A DNA stretch of 6,936 nt, taken from NCBI GenBank assembly GCA_009923475.1, contig RFTM01000092.1, positions 1 through 6,936 on the forward strand, given 5' to 3'. The translations under genes were made by a program, and so were the position numbers. Numbering within the stretch: position 1 is the first letter of the stretch; each line of letters starts with the position of its first letter. The notes beneath the pieces were generated by a model. The model made no database searches, was not told the DNA's origin, and was given only the letters and a program-made list of their open reading frames with translations. Positions 6,286-6,936 of this stretch are shown piece by piece. Origin of the DNA: Gammaproteobacteria bacterium. Its GTDB lineage: Bacteria; Pseudomonadota; Gammaproteobacteria; Steroidobacterales; Steroidobacteraceae.

Positions 6286-6291
6286 TATCCC

Positions 6292-6618
6292 GTGACCGAC
6301 CCCGAATCCAAACTCATCCCGCTCCGCAAAGGCCTGCTCGAGTTCTTGGTGCTCAAGATCGTCGGCCACGAGAGCGTCTATGTGCCCGACATCCTGCGCC
6401 GCCTCGCCGGCACGGAGTTCGCCACCCAGGAGGGCACGCTCTACCCGCTGCTCAGCAAGCTGCGGCGCGAGGACCTCGTGCAGTACGAGTGGCGCGAGTC
6501 GGAGACCGGTCCGCCCCGCAAGTACTATCGGCTCACCGCGGCCGGCGAAGCGCAGCTCGCCGTGCTCGACGAATACTGGGACCGCATCAACCACACCATC
6601 GCGGCCATCGGCCGCTGA
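6292..6618 (+). CDS. PadR family transcriptional regulator
   Basis: This 108-aa winged-helix DNA-binding protein has the length of the short PadR subgroup (one wHTH plus a C-terminal dimerisation helix). Residues about 12-90 form the winged helix: LLEFLVLKIVGHESVYVPDIL, then the recognition-helix region EGTLYPLLSKLRREDLV (47-63), then the wing GPPRKYYRLT (73-82). The final helix, about 84-106, would dimerise. GTG 6292 is preferred because AAAGG lies 9 nt before it and the protein starts at the usual point of the family. Such regulators usually repress their own operon and respond to a small ligand or to the co-encoded membrane protein. Here the next gene follows after 15 bp, and a palindrome overlaps the promoter, consistent with autoregulation of both genes. 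The ligand is unknown. Confidence 0.94.
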   Translation: MTDPESKLIPLRKGLLEFLVLKIVGHESVYVPDILRRLAGTEFATQEGTLYPLLSKLRREDLVQYEWRESETGPPRKYYRLTAAGEAQLAVLDEYWDRINHTIAAIGR

Positions 6619-6633
6619 CCCGGGACGACCCTC

Positions 6634-6936
6634 ATGAAACGCGTCATCACCGCCAGCCTCAACCGCAACCCGTTCCAGTTCGAGGACGACGCCTTCGCGC
6701 GCCTCGAGTCTTGGCTCGCCGAGGCGAGCGCCCGCCTGCAGGGCGACCCGGACCGCGCCGAGATCCTTGCCGACCTCGAGCAGGCCATCGCCGACCAGTG
6801 CACCCAGCGCCTGCGCGCGCACCAGACGGTGATCACGCTCGAGGAACTCGCGCCCGCCCTCGAACAGGTGGGCCGCGTCGAGACGCCCGATGCCGGCGCT
6901 GCGACACCGCCGGAGGGCGCCGCTTCCGGCGCTGCG
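6634..6936 (+). CDS. HAAS/PspC-type membrane signalling protein N-terminus, partial
   Basis: The first 101 codons of a gene run off the right edge. The product starts MKRVITASLNRNPFQFEDDA. It continues with AFARLESWLAEASARL and DRAEILADLEQAIADQC, a predicted all-helical block ending near residue 80 (LAPALEQVG). An Ala/Pro/Gly-rich linker begins after that. This resembles the N-terminal HAAS/DUF1700-like segment that precedes PspC or other membrane domains in proteins encoded next to PadR regulators; any PspC or TM region would lie outside the window. ATG 6634 lies 15 bp after the PadR stop with only a weak GGGA upstream, which suggests translation coupled to padR. By analogy with PadR-HAAS pairs it may take part in envelope-stress sensing. 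This rests on resemblance, not on a seen catalytic motif. Confidence 0.7.
   Translation, partial: MKRVITASLNRNPFQFEDDAFARLESWLAEASARLQGDPDRAEILADLEQAIADQCTQRLRAHQTVITLEELAPALEQVGRVETPDAGAATPPEGAASGAA

Noticed and set aside
5081..6295. A 404-codon open frame on the plus strand opposite the methyltransferase gene
   Set aside because: It is the antisense shadow of the methyltransferase. The opposite strand carries all canonical SAM-binding motifs in order, while this one has none.
6163..6822. A 219-codon minus-strand open frame opposite padR
   Set aside because: It is antisense to the PadR gene, whose helix-turn-helix and wing motifs are unmistakable. It has no domain of its own.
1..6936. CRISPR arrays, tRNA/rRNA genes, insertion sequences, attachment sites, defence or toxin-antitoxin modules
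   Set aside because: I looked for regularly spaced repeats, cloverleaf-like tracts, transposase or integrase motifs and small paired ORFs. None is supported in this window.

Overview
The window looks like a chromosomal segment of a high-GC Gram-negative bacterium, most likely a proteobacterium. Strong G/C preference at third codon positions, signal peptides on putative periplasmic proteins, a DUF3011 protein, and a PadR regulator paired with a HAAS/PspC-type N-terminal protein together suggest a gammaproteobacterium near the Xanthomonadales/Nevskiales. That placement is an inference from gene content and is tentative. I see no rRNA, tRNA, CRISPR array, transposase or phage gene.

Region 1 (1-3413, minus strand) is a fatty-acid beta-oxidation cluster. 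Reading along the minus strand it holds a DUF502 two-TM membrane protein (3413-2832), a 703-aa FadB/FadJ-type enoyl-CoA hydratase/3-hydroxyacyl-CoA dehydrogenase (2803-692), and a thiolase (start 695) that runs off the left edge. The hydratase/dehydrogenase and thiolase genes overlap by ATGA, and the thiolase Shine-Dalgarno lies inside the Gly codons ending the upstream gene. The two enzymes would carry out the last three steps of a beta-oxidation turn: hydration, oxidation and thiolysis.

Region 2 (3414-4993, plus strand) is divergent from region 1. It begins with a broken DUF3011 gene. An intact ribosome-binding site and signal peptide (from 3492) run into a stop at 3588-3590, while the DUF3011 repeats continue in another frame to 4114. 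The start of the first repeat appears to have been deleted. A strong rho-independent terminator follows (4139-4172). The GTG start of the next gene lies inside this terminator hairpin. That gene encodes an exported staphylococcal-nuclease-type nuclease with all catalytic residues and a C-terminal 'sunset'-type domain.

Region 3 (4994-6936) holds a class I SAM-dependent methyltransferase on the minus strand, convergent with the nuclease gene. Divergent from it is a plus-strand PadR-family regulator followed 15 bp later by a membrane-signalling-type protein cut by the right edge. A perfect 8-bp-arm palindrome overlaps the predicted padR promoter and is a good candidate autoregulatory operator.

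Nothing here amounts to a clearly new system. The most informative irregularities are the DUF3011 deletion/frameshift, the terminator that doubles as nuclease coding sequence, and the PadR operator architecture.
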